DNA of 64,000 nt, taken from positions 775,817 through 839,816 of the forward strand of contig NZ_ATXK01000002.1 in the NCBI RefSeq assembly GCF_000421645.1. The letters are read 5' to 3'. The notes under the pieces were generated by a model. It was not told where the DNA came from and did no database searches. It saw only the letters and a program-made list of their open reading frames with translations. Origin of the DNA: Aurantimonas coralicida DSM 14790 (GTDB taxonomy: Bacteria > Pseudomonadota > Alphaproteobacteria > Rhizobiales > Rhizobiaceae). Position numbers and translations under genes: made by a program. Numbering within the stretch: position 1 is the first letter of the stretch; each line of letters starts with the position of its first letter. Positions 1 to 7,834 of the stretch are shown piece by piece.

Positions 1-91
1 AATTATCAGAGATACGTGGAACTGTTGCGATCGCGTGCCATTGATTAGCTGCGAACAGAAATTGTGTAGCGCGATGCGCTAGGAAAATACG

Positions 92-277
92 ATGGCGACC
101 CTACGAAACGCAGTCTTGGTCCTCGCAGCAAACCCGGATGTCCGCCGCTTCTTGACGACCCGTGCTGGCTTGAACATTGAGTCCAGTTCTCCGGACATCT
201 TCGCCGAAAAGCTTGCCCGGCTCGACGAGGTGGTCGCAGCTCAGCGCATCAGCCCGGAAAAGAAACAGCCAACATAG
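92..277 (+). CDS. small hypothetical protein (61 aa)
   Basis: A 61-residue ORF preceded by a plausible AGGA ribosome binding site about 8 bases before the ATG. It has a hydrophobic start (RNAVLVLAA) and an acidic/amphipathic remainder, with no family I can name. The opposite strand and other frames also hold open frames here, so coding is not certain. It stands alone, with no operon partner visible. It could equally be a remnant of a longer gene lying before the window. Confidence 0.3.
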   Translation: MATLRNAVLVLAANPDVRRFLTTRAGLNIESSSPDIFAEKLARLDEVVAAQRISPEKKQPT

Positions 278-825
278 CAGCAATCTGGCGACATCCCAGA
301 TTAGTATGATTGGCAAACGGCCTGTGTCGAGCGCACCCCCGTTCAGGCCGCATGATTTATTTGGGTCACAGGACGAATCTCGACCTCGGTCATTCGGCTG
401 ACGCAGGTATCTGATGTCGTTGCACACATCGAGGCTCCCCCCAAAAACCATCATGAGGCAGCGACCTCGGAAGGACCCTGACCCCCGCGCAGACATCAAA
501 GCGGGAGTTGACAGCGAGCCGCAATAAAAGGGCGGAATAACAATGGGCCCCGGAAGCGTCCGCCGTTTCTCTCACTCTCCACCTGAGAATGGCCCGAGCC
601 GCTTTGTTCTGCCGACCATCGATAACCATCGCTGCGCTCCGCTCGCGTTGGCGCTGCCGAAAACCGTGCACTCGGCACAGGCAGAGCGTTATAAGATAAG
701 CTGTCGGTTGTGCGAGCCTCCGCGCGCAGCGTTTACGCTTCGCTAACCAGGTCGTTCGCTTTTTCCTGGCCCGTCGAAATTGCGCCCAGTCCGGGGCTTA
801 CTCCTCATGGCAACCAAGAGGAGCA
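278..825. other. intergenic stretch without a supported gene
   Basis: Overlapping open frames exist on both strands, but none has a convincing ribosome binding site or recognisable protein features. I see no RNA gene or insertion sequence end here. Confidence 0.5.
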
Positions 826-954
826 ATGACGATGCGTGACCGACCCGTTCGCGAGCTGAAGACAGACCGTGCCCACGACGTCGTCACTTATGGCTGTTAC
901 GCTGCCGCTACGGTATTTGCTTTTGCGTGCGCATACTTGATTTTCGTCCCTTGA
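826..954 (+). CDS. small single-span membrane protein (42 aa)
   Basis: A short ORF with an AAGAGGAG-type ribosome binding site just before the first ATG; a second in-frame ATG lies two codons on. It has a charged N-terminus (residues about 3-18, rich in R, D and K) and then one predicted membrane helix (about 20-41, ending AYLIFVP). The family is unknown. It sits directly upstream of a small lipoprotein gene on the same strand, which could mean a small envelope operon. The call rests on the start signal and the clean charged-then-hydrophobic layout. Confidence 0.45.
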   Translation: MTMRDRPVRELKTDRAHDVVTYGCYAAATVFAFACAYLIFVP

Positions 955-1000
955 CGAGTTTGTCAGAACTCGCAGCGCGTTGCGCGTGGAGCCTGTCAGG

Positions 1001-1282
1001 ATGCGGGAAATGAGAGCCACCAAGCGCTTACTACAATACGCCGCCATCGGCCTTGGCGCCCTGATGCTGACCGGCTGTGTTGCCGGGAGCGGCTACTACA
1101 GTGAGACCTATTCGGGGGTGATCTACGAGGAGCCGGTCTATGCCGAACCGGTGATCGTGATCGATGACCGGCCGCGCTATCGCCATCACGACTATTACCG
1201 TCATCGGGACTGGAGACGGCACCCCCGCGACCGCTGGGGTCGCGATTATCGATATAGGGATCGCCGCTACCGGCATTACTGA
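1001..1282 (+). CDS. small basic lipoprotein, His/Arg/Tyr-rich
   Basis: A predicted lipoprotein of 93 residues. A basic N-terminus is followed by a hydrophobic stretch ending in the lipobox LTGC, so the mature protein would be lipid-anchored at its cysteine. The mature part is short, Tyr-rich and acidic, then strongly basic and rich in RD, RH and RY pairs, a low-complexity tail seen in many small alphaproteobacterial envelope proteins. The ATG at 1001 has a GGAG about 10 bases upstream; a TTG at 980 and an ATG at 1010 are alternatives. The His/Arg tail might bind metals or polyanions, but this is not shown. Confidence 0.6.
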   Translation: MREMRATKRLLQYAAIGLGALMLTGCVAGSGYYSETYSGVIYEEPVYAEPVIVIDDRPRYRHHDYYRHRDWRRHPRDRWGRDYRYRDRRYRHY

Positions 1283-1394
1283 TCCGACCATGATCCGGCG
1301 TCGGATGCAATTATGATGGATGGCAGACTTCCAAAGCGCGAAACCCTGCTTGCCCTCGCGGACGGGCCTGCATGGCTTTGCGGATCCATCTGGT

Positions 1395-1622
1395 TCAAAA
1401 GGGCGAGGGGCAATTCGCTCCAGTAGAAGGCGACGGCGCTACAATGTCGCTTTCGGCAGACTCGTAATAATCCGGCGATGGCCCACCGCTAAGCCGCTCG
1501 CTCACTACCCGATTTACGTGATCAGTTTCCGTCTCGCCGTTCGCGTCGGAGTCGGTGGCGACCTTCGATCCGTCCTTGCGATGCTCCGCACCGTCCTTCG
1601 TTGTCTTGCTGATCTCGGACAT
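1395..1622 (-). CDS. small hydrophilic hypothetical protein (75 aa)
   Basis: Read from an ATG with an AGGAAG ribosome binding site. The product is acidic, hydrophilic and probably disordered (MSEISKTTKDGAEHRKDGSK at its start), with no cysteines and no recognised domain. The frame stays open far upstream of this ATG, but the binding site selects this start. Open frames on the other strand overlap it, so the call is tentative. Confidence 0.35.
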   Translation of the reverse strand: MSEISKTTKDGAEHRKDGSKVATDSDANGETETDHVNRVVSERLSGGPSPDYYESAESDIVAPSPSTGANCPSPF

Positions 1623-1880
1623 CGTGACTTCTTCCTGTTTCAGTTCGAGGAAGGCTCGGCACACGCTCTGGTTCCGAGGTCGAGCATCACGCTGGCGCCC
1701 GACGCGTTTAATCGCGCCTGAAAGGCGTATTTTGCGCGATCCCGACCTGACCGCTACAGACGCGAGCGGTGGCGGATTGTCCGTACAAGCTCCGTTTGTC
1801 TGCTTTCTCAAAGCAAAATCTGGTACTATGCCAATAATGACAGCACGGCGCGGTGAAGGCGATCCCGAACGTAGGGCGCT

Positions 1881-2009
1881 ATGCGCCACCCGCAGTACGT
1901 GGTTTCAGTCGACGAGACTGCAAATGCCAAGATGATCAACGAGATGCTGGCGACCACCGCCGATCGATGTGCTGACCTTTGCGGAGTAGCGCCGCTAGCC
2001 TCTGTTTGA
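1881..2009 (+). CDS. possible 42-aa protein ahead of a terminator
   Basis: A short ORF (begins MRHPQYVVSVDE, contains CADLCG near its end) whose stop codon lies 8 bases before a strong rho-independent terminator. A weak purine-rich TAGGG motif precedes the ATG. The terminator shows that some transcript ends here, and this is the only ORF immediately before it. The transcript could equally be a small non-coding RNA. No family is recognised. Confidence 0.3.
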   Translation: MRHPQYVVSVDETANAKMINEMLATTADRCADLCGVAPLASV

Positions 2010-2017
2010 CTGCCCCG

Positions 2018-2041
2018 GCCGCCCGCTGAGGCGGCTTTTTT
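2018..2041 (+). terminator. rho-independent terminator
   Basis: Perfect GCCGCC / GGCGGC stem with a six-base loop, followed directly by a run of six T on the + strand. It closes whatever transcript runs rightwards through 1881-2009 and separates it from the hairpin array that begins at 2057. Confidence 0.8.
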
Positions 2042-2056
2042 ATACGGCGATCATTG

Positions 2057-2786
2057 AGGCGGCTCGGCAAATGGCGCCGGGACGTGGTCCATCGCCGAGC
2101 CTAATCGCAAGCGGGGAATGGTCCGGCACGCGACTGTTCCAGAGTACCACGCCATTGGGGGTGCGAGGCTCATACTTGCAGTATTTTCTGCAGGCGGCCC
2201 GACAGCATCGCATCGCGGGCAAGGTCACTGCCGGGCCTGATCATGGCGCGTCTCAAAACACCACGACCGAGCGATGGTAGTATACTCAAAATGTCCAATT
2301 GAAGGCGGCCCGGCAACGTCCACTGTTGGGAGCTGCCGGGCCTGATCGCGGCTCATATCTCTCCCCACCGCGACTAACCCATTGTAACATAATGACCGGC
2401 GCCTGCGAGGCGCCGGATTGCCATCGGATAGGGAGCGCGCGGCGGCTCGGCAGGCGGCGTCAGAAAACCCACCATTGCCGAGCCTGATCGCGGTTGGGTC
2501 ACGGACCCAAAAGCATCGCCGACACCGATAGCGTGGCGTCCATTCGTCGAGAAAGGCAGCCCGGCGGGGGAGTTTTGGGAAACAGGCCGCCGGGCCCGTC
2601 ACGGTCGTGTGGGGGCGCCCTGGAGGGACGGCCACCGTGACGGATCGTTCATAGCAAGAACGCGTCCAACGCCAAAGCCCTGTTCGTCCCATGGCTGGGA
2701 TTCGCGCGTATGGCAACCGCATCATCATGGATGCGGCCCGACAGCGACGCTGTCGACCCAAGGGAAGCTGCCGGGCCTGTCGCGGC
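2057..2786 (+). repeat. six tandem copies of a covarying hairpin element (possible tandem small RNAs)
   Basis: Six related units start at about 2057, 2192, 2303, 2441, 2554 and 2731. Each has a left arm of the form GGCGGC(C/T)CGGCA and, after a loop of 18-23 bases, a right arm TGCCG(G/A)GCC, usually followed by TGATCGCGG. The arms change together: copies 1 and 4 have a T-A pair where copies 2, 3, 5 and 6 have C-G, and copies 2 and 6 use a weaker pair in the same stem. In copy 5 the downstream CCGTCACGGT also pairs with ACCGTGACGG, and copy 6 has the same second stem with one mismatch. No gene is supported inside. Compensatory change argues for an RNA-level or cruciform structure rather than simple repeat DNA. 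Confidence 0.75.
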
Positions 2787-3414
2787 TAGGAGGTTTGGCC
2801 TTGGAAGGACAGCAGCCACGACAGCTTATTCATAGCAAGACTGGCGCGAAGCGCAATTTGTGCTGGACGTCTAATCGCTTTCGCCTCGATCGCCAGTCGC
2901 TTCCTCAGTGTCGCTACACGAAGGCGGCCGACGACTCGTTCTAACGGACTGCTAGCAACTGACCCAATCACGAGCGGCCCAAGCCTCGTCGTTCAGCCAG
3001 AACAGTCGTGCCATCTGATCCTCCCTTGGCTCCTCTGCGCACGAGGGAATCTGACTTGCTCTGGAGCTTCAACAGGATGAACGAGTATCGACCCTAGAAG
3101 GGTCGAGAGCCGGAGGGCAGCCTTCTCGTCGTGGAGGCTCGAAAGATGCCGGTCCGCTTTCGGCCCGCTTCTGCAATCAGGAATTAATTCTGGTCCAGGT
3201 GTTCATCCCCTGGCACTCCAACTCGCGAACTCTCCCAGTTCGTGCTTCGAGGAGCCTGGTGACGTCCTGACATCCATGTACCTGTATCTAAACTGGGTCC
3301 ATTCGGCGTGTGCGTTTTTCTGCTCCGAACCAGCGGGCCGGCTTCTCGACAAGCCTACTGCGTCCTTTGGTTCTCCGCCGACCTCTAGAAGGACAGTTCA
3401 GACCGCGGTAGGGG
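2787..3414. other. intergenic stretch without a supported gene
   Basis: It begins with a second TTCATAGCAAGA segment (about 2829-2840), also present at 2648-2659 inside the hairpin array. It carries one copy of a dispersed short element at about 3141-3166 (see findings). No convincing ORF is present. Confidence 0.5.
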
Positions 3415-4668
3415 TCAATTGCACGCGGCTGCACGAGCGCAGAGAAAAGCTCGTTCCCGTTGGTTCCGGGTAAGCACGGCCGCTGCCTCAAACTCCAAAC
3501 GAGCCTCGTCCGTGCGACCGGCCCTAAACAAAAAGTCGCCTCTCGCCGCTGGTAACGGAGCATAACTGCGAAGGGCCGCAGCGTCTGCCAGTTCGTCAAT
3601 CAACCGCAGGCCTGCTTCGGGTCCGAACGCCATACTGTGGGCAACTGCTCGGTTGAGATCGACCACAGGCGATGGCATCACCACTCTCAGCCGGTCGTAC
3701 AATGTTGCAATGCGGCTCCAGTCGGTGTCGGCGGCGTGCCGTGCGCGCGCATGGCAGGCGGCAAGTGCGGCCTGGAGGGTATATGGACCCGTTCCGCCGA
3801 TACCTTCGGCAAGCTCCAGCGCTTGGAGCCCGCGGCGGATCAACAACTGGTCCCAGCGCGCGCGGTTTTGCTCTGTAAGTGTTACGAGCGCTCCGTCAGG
3901 CCCGGTCCGTGCTGCCAGTCGCGAGGCCTGCAACTCCATCAGCGCAAGCAGGCCGAGCACTTCGGGCTCGTTCGGTTGGAGTGCGGCGAGGACGCGGCCA
4001 AGCCGCTGCGCTTCAGTGCAGAGCGCCGGGCGCAGCAGATCCCCGCCTGAGGTGGCGGCGTAACCTTCGTTGAAGATCAGGTAGACGACTTCGAGAACCG
4101 AGCCGAGCCGTACGGCACGCTCTGCTCCGCGCGGCACCTCGAAAGCGAGCCCGGCCTCGCCGATAGTCTTCTTTGCGCGCACGATCCGCTGTGCAACCGT
4201 CGACTCCCCCGCCAGAAAGGCCCGCGCGATCTGTTGGACCGTCAGTCCCCCGACCAAACGTAGCGTCAGCGCTGCTCGGGCTTCCCGTGAGATAACCGGG
4301 TGGCACGCCGTGAAAATTAACGCGAGCAGTTCGTCTCCGAGATCGTCATCCATTGCCGCTTCGATCGCCTCTACGGGGTCGACGGCGTCGTCGAGGCTGC
4401 GAGCCAGTTCGGCGTGCTTGCGTTCGAGCATCCGTTCGCGGCGCATGCGATCTATCGCGCGTCGCTTTGCCGCTGCCAGCAACCAAGCTCCGGGATTGCG
4501 CGGGACGCCGGTCCTGGGCCATTCGGCAAGCGCAGTCAGCAATGCGTCCTGCGCCAACTCCTCTGCCCGATCTACATCACGAACCATGCGGGCAAGGCTC
4601 CCTATGAGCCTCGCCCGTTCGATCCGGAACACCGCCTCGATCGCCGAGTGGGTCTCGCATGTCGTCAT
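3415..4668 (-). CDS. ECF42-type RNA polymerase sigma factor with C-terminal TPR extension
   Basis: A 417-residue extracytoplasmic-function sigma factor, much longer than a minimal ECF sigma (about 200). Sigma region 2 spans about residues 12-80 (includes RAEELAQDALLTALAEW and AAAKRRAIDRMRRE). Region 4 spans about 110-170 with a helix-turn-helix around LTVQQIARAFLAGESTVAQR. A DUF6596/TPR-like domain fills the rest (LEVVYLIFNEGYAAT is its hallmark). Family knowledge: this layout is the ECF42 group, whose genes lie next to DGPF/YCII genes and whose C-terminal extension is needed for activity in place of an anti-sigma factor. The immediate upstream neighbour is such a YCII gene, 63 bp away on the same strand. 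The ATG at 4668 was chosen over an upstream in-frame start because the encoded N-terminus matches the family. Confidence 0.88.
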   Translation of the reverse strand: MTTCETHSAIEAVFRIERARLIGSLARMVRDVDRAEELAQDALLTALAEWPRTGVPRNPGAWLLAAAKRRAIDRMRRERMLERKHAELARSLDDAVDPVEAIEAAMDDDLGDELLALIFTACHPVISREARAALTLRLVGGLTVQQIARAFLAGESTVAQRIVRAKKTIGEAGLAFEVPRGAERAVRLGSVLEVVYLIFNEGYAATSGGDLLRPALCTEAQRLGRVLAALQPNEPEVLGLLALMELQASRLAARTGPDGALVTLTEQNRARWDQLLIRRGLQALELAEGIGGTGPYTLQAALAACHARARHAADTDWSRIATLYDRLRVVMPSPVVDLNRAVAHSMAFGPEAGLRLIDELADAAALRSYAPLPAARGDFLFRAGRTDEARLEFEAAAVLTRNQRERAFLCARAAACN

Positions 4669-4731
4669 GCGTCCATTCTTGCGGCAATAGTCGTTGGAGG
4701 CAAGCAGCGCGACAGCGCGCAAGCCGACGAC

Positions 4732-5154
4732 CTACCGACCCTCAAGCTTCTGGCGCACCCGCTCGTGAACGGCCTCGGCTTCCGGAGTCATAATCTCTTC
4801 GAAATCGGACATCTCGTACACTGGCCGGATTTCGATCTCGCTCGGTCCGAACATTGGATTGGGGCAGCGCTTCACCCAGGCAACTGCCTCATCCATGTCC
4901 TTTACTTCCCATATCCAGTAGCCGGCGACCAGTTCGCGCGTCTCGGCAAAGGGCCCATCGATTACCGTGCGGCTGGGTCCGTCGAAGGCAATCCGCTTGC
5001 CCTGCGAGGAGGGCTTGAGCCCGTCGCCGCCCAGCATGATGCCCGCGTTAGCCAGTTCCTCATTGTACCTGCCCATCGCCTCCAGTAGCTCCGGCGGCGC
5101 CATTCGGCCTTCCTCGCTGTCGGTGGTCGCTTTCACGAACACTACTACACGCAT
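4732..5154 (-). CDS. YCII/DGPF-domain protein, predicted ECF42 target
   Basis: A 140-residue YCII-related (DGPF) protein containing the family motif VIDGPFAETRELVAGYW (residues about 64-80) and a C-terminal segment rich in charged residues. DGPF proteins are the typical partners and promoter targets of ECF42 sigma factors; their biochemical role is unknown. A GGAG ribosome binding site precedes the ATG. It is the first gene of a two-gene operon with the sigma factor and sits behind a good match to the ECF42 promoter. Confidence 0.88.
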   Translation of the reverse strand: MRVVVFVKATTDSEEGRMAPPELLEAMGRYNEELANAGIMLGGDGLKPSSQGKRIAFDGPSRTVIDGPFAETRELVAGYWIWEVKDMDEAVAWVKRCPNPMFGPSEIEIRPVYEMSDFEEIMTPEAEAVHERVRQKLEGR

Positions 5155-5200
5155 TGTCTGTCTCCTTATTCAGGTCAGGCTCGATAGCCTGATATGAGAA

Positions 5201-5228
5201 CGACGAACGGGACCGCCGATAATCGACA
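5201..5228 (-). promoter_or_regulatory. ECF42-type promoter for the YCII-sigma operon
   Basis: On the minus strand TGTCGA (5228-5223) is followed after 17 bases by CGTCG (5205-5201). The published ECF42 motif is TGTCGA at -35 with a CGA/TC-type -10. It lies about 47-74 bases before the YCII start codon, implying that the sigma factor drives its own operon. Confidence 0.7.
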
Positions 5229-5427
5229 TGACCTCAGGAGAATCTTCGATGCTGGACGCAAGTCCGTGTTCGCCTGTTTCCGCAAACATCGCGTCCGGGT
5301 GCCGCCGGGCTGTGAACCGGTTCGCCCAGACGGCCATCCCCGGGCTGGATTGAGAGGGCTAGGCGTTCGGCTATCCGGACAGAGCTTCCTGTAGAGGCCC
5401 TCCGATCCTGCATACTTAACCCAGTGG

Positions 5428-5457
5428 TTGACAATAGGCTCGACCGACATTATTAAT
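5428..5457 (+). promoter_or_regulatory. sigma-70 promoter of the ArsR operon
   Basis: TTGACA, a 17-base spacer, then TATTAAT. The predicted start of transcription falls at or within a base or two of the ATG at 5462, so the first message would be leaderless or nearly so. No ribosome binding site is visible before that ATG, which fits. Confidence 0.65.
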
Positions 5458-5461
5458 CCGC

Positions 5462-5785
5462 ATGGTTGAAGATAATCTCGACACGACGTTCACTGCCCTC
5501 TCGGATCCAACGCGGCGCGGAATGCTGGCGGACCTGATGCAAGGTGAGAAGTCCGTGGGCGAACTTGCTGCTCCATACGGAATGAGCTTCGCGGGGGCCT
5601 CCAAGCACGTCGCTGTCTTGGCGCGCGCGGGGCTGATTGATCGGCGTAAGGTGGGACGCAAGCAGCTTTGCCGCCTGCGTGCAGAGCGGCTGAAAGAAGC
5701 CAACGACTGGCTCCGCCAGTGGGAACGCTTCTGGAATACCCGCCTCGATGCTCTTGAAGCGGCCGTGAGGAGGGATGGAACTTGA
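5462..5785 (+). CDS. ArsR-family transcriptional regulator
   Basis: A 107-residue winged-helix regulator of the ArsR/SmtB type. Typical features are FTALSDPTRRGMLADLM at the start, the recognition helix region FAGASKHVAVLARAGLIDRRKVGRKQ, and a C-terminal helix. It lacks the paired cysteines of metal-sensing members. It belongs to the subgroup usually found beside SRPBCC (AHSA1-like) genes, as here. Its stop overlaps the TTG start of the next gene (TTGA), indicating translational coupling. It probably controls its own operon from the promoter at 5428-5457. Confidence 0.88.
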   Translation: MVEDNLDTTFTALSDPTRRGMLADLMQGEKSVGELAAPYGMSFAGASKHVAVLARAGLIDRRKVGRKQLCRLRAERLKEANDWLRQWERFWNTRLDALEAAVRRDGT

Positions 5786-6171
5786 CCGCTACGCCAGTTC
5801 TGATGTTCGCGGGACGTTGCGAGGAAGCGCTAGGCTTCTATGCGACGACCATTCCCGAGAGCCGCATCGACACCATCGACAGGTATGGCGAAGAGGGGAT
5901 CGCTCCCGCCGGTTCCGTACGCACGGCGACTGCGACCATCGCAGGGCTGACGATCAAAGCGCTTGATAGCCCGATTGTTCATGATTTCGGGTTCACGCCC
6001 GCAATCTCATTCTGGATCGACTGTGCCGGTGAGGCGGGGATCGAAAGTCTCGCAGCCAGGCTTGGCGAAGGTGGCAAGCTACTCATGCCGCTCGGCAACT
6101 ACGGGTTCAGCACACGTTTTGCGTGGGTCGAGGACCGCTTCGGTGTTTCGTGGCAGCTCAACCTGGACTGA
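5782..6171 (+). CDS. VOC-family (PhnB-like) protein
   Basis: A 129-residue protein of the vicinal-oxygen-chelate superfamily, PhnB/3-demethylubiquinone methyltransferase-like group. Family-type features are LMFAGRCEEALGFYATTIPES at the start, the central ISFWIDCAGEAGIESLAARL segment, and the ending YGFSTRFAWVEDRFGVSWQLNL. The function of such proteins is usually unknown; they are small-molecule-binding or glyoxalase-fold proteins. It starts at a TTG overlapping the ArsR stop codon. Next comes an SRPBCC gene 13 bases on. Confidence 0.82.
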   Translation: MTATPVLMFAGRCEEALGFYATTIPESRIDTIDRYGEEGIAPAGSVRTATATIAGLTIKALDSPIVHDFGFTPAISFWIDCAGEAGIESLAARLGEGGKLLMPLGNYGFSTRFAWVEDRFGVSWQLNLD

Positions 6172-6184
6172 GGAGGAGAATGCG

Positions 6185-6700
6185 ATGCAAGACCGGATTG
6201 CTCCGAATGCGCTGCGCTTCGAACGACTGCTTGATGCGCCCATCGAGAAAGTCTGGCGCTACCTGACCGAGCCAGACCTGAGGGCACAATGGTTCATGGC
6301 AGGGCCAAGCGACATGAGGGCCGGTGGAACGCTGGGTCTTACCATGAATCACGAACGGCTTTCCGATCAAGACGTGCCGGCGCCTGAACAATACCGCGCT
6401 TACAGCGGCCATAGCTGGAAAGAACGCATCACCCGCTTCGAGCCGCCGTTCCTTCTTGCGTTCACATGGGAGGACGGGGAGGCCGGCGAGGTCACCTTCG
6501 AACTGAGCCAGCAGGGGGCACAGACTCTCCTTGTCCTGACGCACACGGGATTGCGCGGTAGCGCCGACGCGATCAATTTCGGCGGTGGTTGGCATTCCCA
6601 TCTGGCCGCCCTCAAAAGCCGCATCAAGGGCGAAGGCGTACCCAACTTCTGGGCGCTCCATGAGAAAGCGGAAGCTCTTATGGAAGAGGCGTTGCGCTAA
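6185..6700 (+). CDS. SRPBCC/AHSA1-domain protein
   Basis: A 171-residue START/Bet v1-like (SRPBCC, activator of Hsp90 ATPase-like) protein. The opening RFERLLDAPIEKVWRYLTEP and the segment KERITRFEPPFLLAFTW are characteristic. The GGAGGAG ribosome binding site just before 6185 fixes the start; the open frame extends further upstream, but inside the preceding gene. It is the last member of the ArsR-VOC-SRPBCC operon. These domains bind hydrophobic ligands; the ligand here is unknown. Confidence 0.87.
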   Translation: MQDRIAPNALRFERLLDAPIEKVWRYLTEPDLRAQWFMAGPSDMRAGGTLGLTMNHERLSDQDVPAPEQYRAYSGHSWKERITRFEPPFLLAFTWEDGEAGEVTFELSQQGAQTLLVLTHTGLRGSADAINFGGGWHSHLAALKSRIKGEGVPNFWALHEKAEALMEEALR

Positions 6701-6783
6701 GCTCGATACGATCAAACGCGAGGTGGGGTTTCGAGTACTGCTCGAACGTCCTTAAAGCTCAGTCTGATAATCTGTTACCCAGC

Positions 6784-7815
6784 TTAGCTCTGCCGAGAGT
6801 CCGGAGCTCTGTCGTACCGTTCAAGCTGGTCCCAGCGCTTCGCAATAAGCGGCCACGCCTTTCTGTTTACCAAATGACGTGGCTCGTCTCCGAGTATCAT
6901 TTTCAATATATCGTCGACCGCTGTGCGGCTCATTCGTGCCATGGCTTCGGCGGTCACCCCTGCGACATGGGGGGAGAGAAGCGCGTTTGGCGCTGAGCGC
7001 AGTGGCGAGTCTGCCGGAAGCGGCTGATTGGCAAACACATCAAGGGCGGCTCCGCCGAGTTGGCCTGAGTGGAGCGCAGCGGCGACGGCGGCTTCGTCAA
7101 TGATCGGGCCGCGGGCAACATTTACTAGAATGGCATTGGGGGGCATCGCCGAGATGATCTCTTCGCAAACGAGATTGTGCGTATGCTCACTCAGCGGGCA
7201 AGCGACGACGAGTATATCGGCTTTGGCGGCGACTTCGACGAGCGGTCGGAACAAGATGCCGTTTTCGTCCTCGCGCGGCCGGCGGGTCGCTGCGAGGACA
7301 TTCATGCCAAAGCCATGTTTCGCGATCTGTGCGATCGCCTGTCCGATGCCGCCAAAGCCGACCAGGCCAAGAGTTTTGCCTGAAATTTCCGCCGAGCGTG
7401 GCGCGGCAGCGCGTAGGGTCTGCCATTTGCCGCTCCGGATACCGGCATCGTTTTCGGCGATCCGGCGCGCAAGGCTGATGACGAGACCGAAGACGTGTTC
7501 GGCGACGCTTCGGGCGTTGACGGAGGGCGTGTTCGTTACCGCTATGCCAAGACGGGTTGCTGCCTCGACCGGAATGAAATCGAGCCCAGCGCCATGGCGG
7601 ACAAGGGCTCGAAGATGAGTGGCTCTTTCAAGTGCGGCCGCTGGGATGGCACGCCGAACAACCACGAAGGAGGCTCCTGCGATTTCGTGCTCGAAGCTTA
7701 CAGGCCCTCCCTCATCGAAGGTCACGACTTCGGCATGATCGCCGAGCCGGGCCGCCTCGCATGCATCGATCGGATCGGTAAGCAGCACGCGAGGCAGTGG
7801 TGTTGATAGAATCAT
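6784..7815 (-). CDS. D-2-hydroxyacid dehydrogenase (NAD-dependent)
   Basis: A 343-residue enzyme of the D-isomer-specific 2-hydroxyacid dehydrogenase family, close to phosphoglycerate/hydroxypyruvate dehydrogenases. The Rossmann motif GFGGIG is at about residues 153-158; the signature NVARGPIIDEAA near 232-243 includes the substrate-binding Arg; the catalytic SPHVAG His is at about 283. It would reduce or oxidise a 2-keto/2-hydroxy acid with NAD(P)H. It lies 19 bp downstream of tctC on the same strand, so it probably belongs to the sugar-acid catabolic unit. The start at 7815 skips an N-terminal extension that overlaps tctC. Confidence 0.87.
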   Translation of the reverse strand: MILSTPLPRVLLTDPIDACEAARLGDHAEVVTFDEGGPVSFEHEIAGASFVVVRRAIPAAALERATHLRALVRHGAGLDFIPVEAATRLGIAVTNTPSVNARSVAEHVFGLVISLARRIAENDAGIRSGKWQTLRAAAPRSAEISGKTLGLVGFGGIGQAIAQIAKHGFGMNVLAATRRPREDENGILFRPLVEVAAKADILVVACPLSEHTHNLVCEEIISAMPPNAILVNVARGPIIDEAAVAAALHSGQLGGAALDVFANQPLPADSPLRSAPNALLSPHVAGVTAEAMARMSRTAVDDILKMILGDEPRHLVNRKAWPLIAKRWDQLERYDRAPDSRQS

Positions 7816-7834
7816 CGAACGTTTCGAATCAAGA

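Noticed and set aside
2609..2944. 111-codon open frame through the hairpin array
   Set aside because: It runs across paired repeats whose compensatory changes do not preserve the protein.
5249..5353. 34-codon ORF with an AGGAGA site divergent from the YCII gene
   Set aside because: Low-complexity product without recognisable features. The site could be chance within the promoter region.
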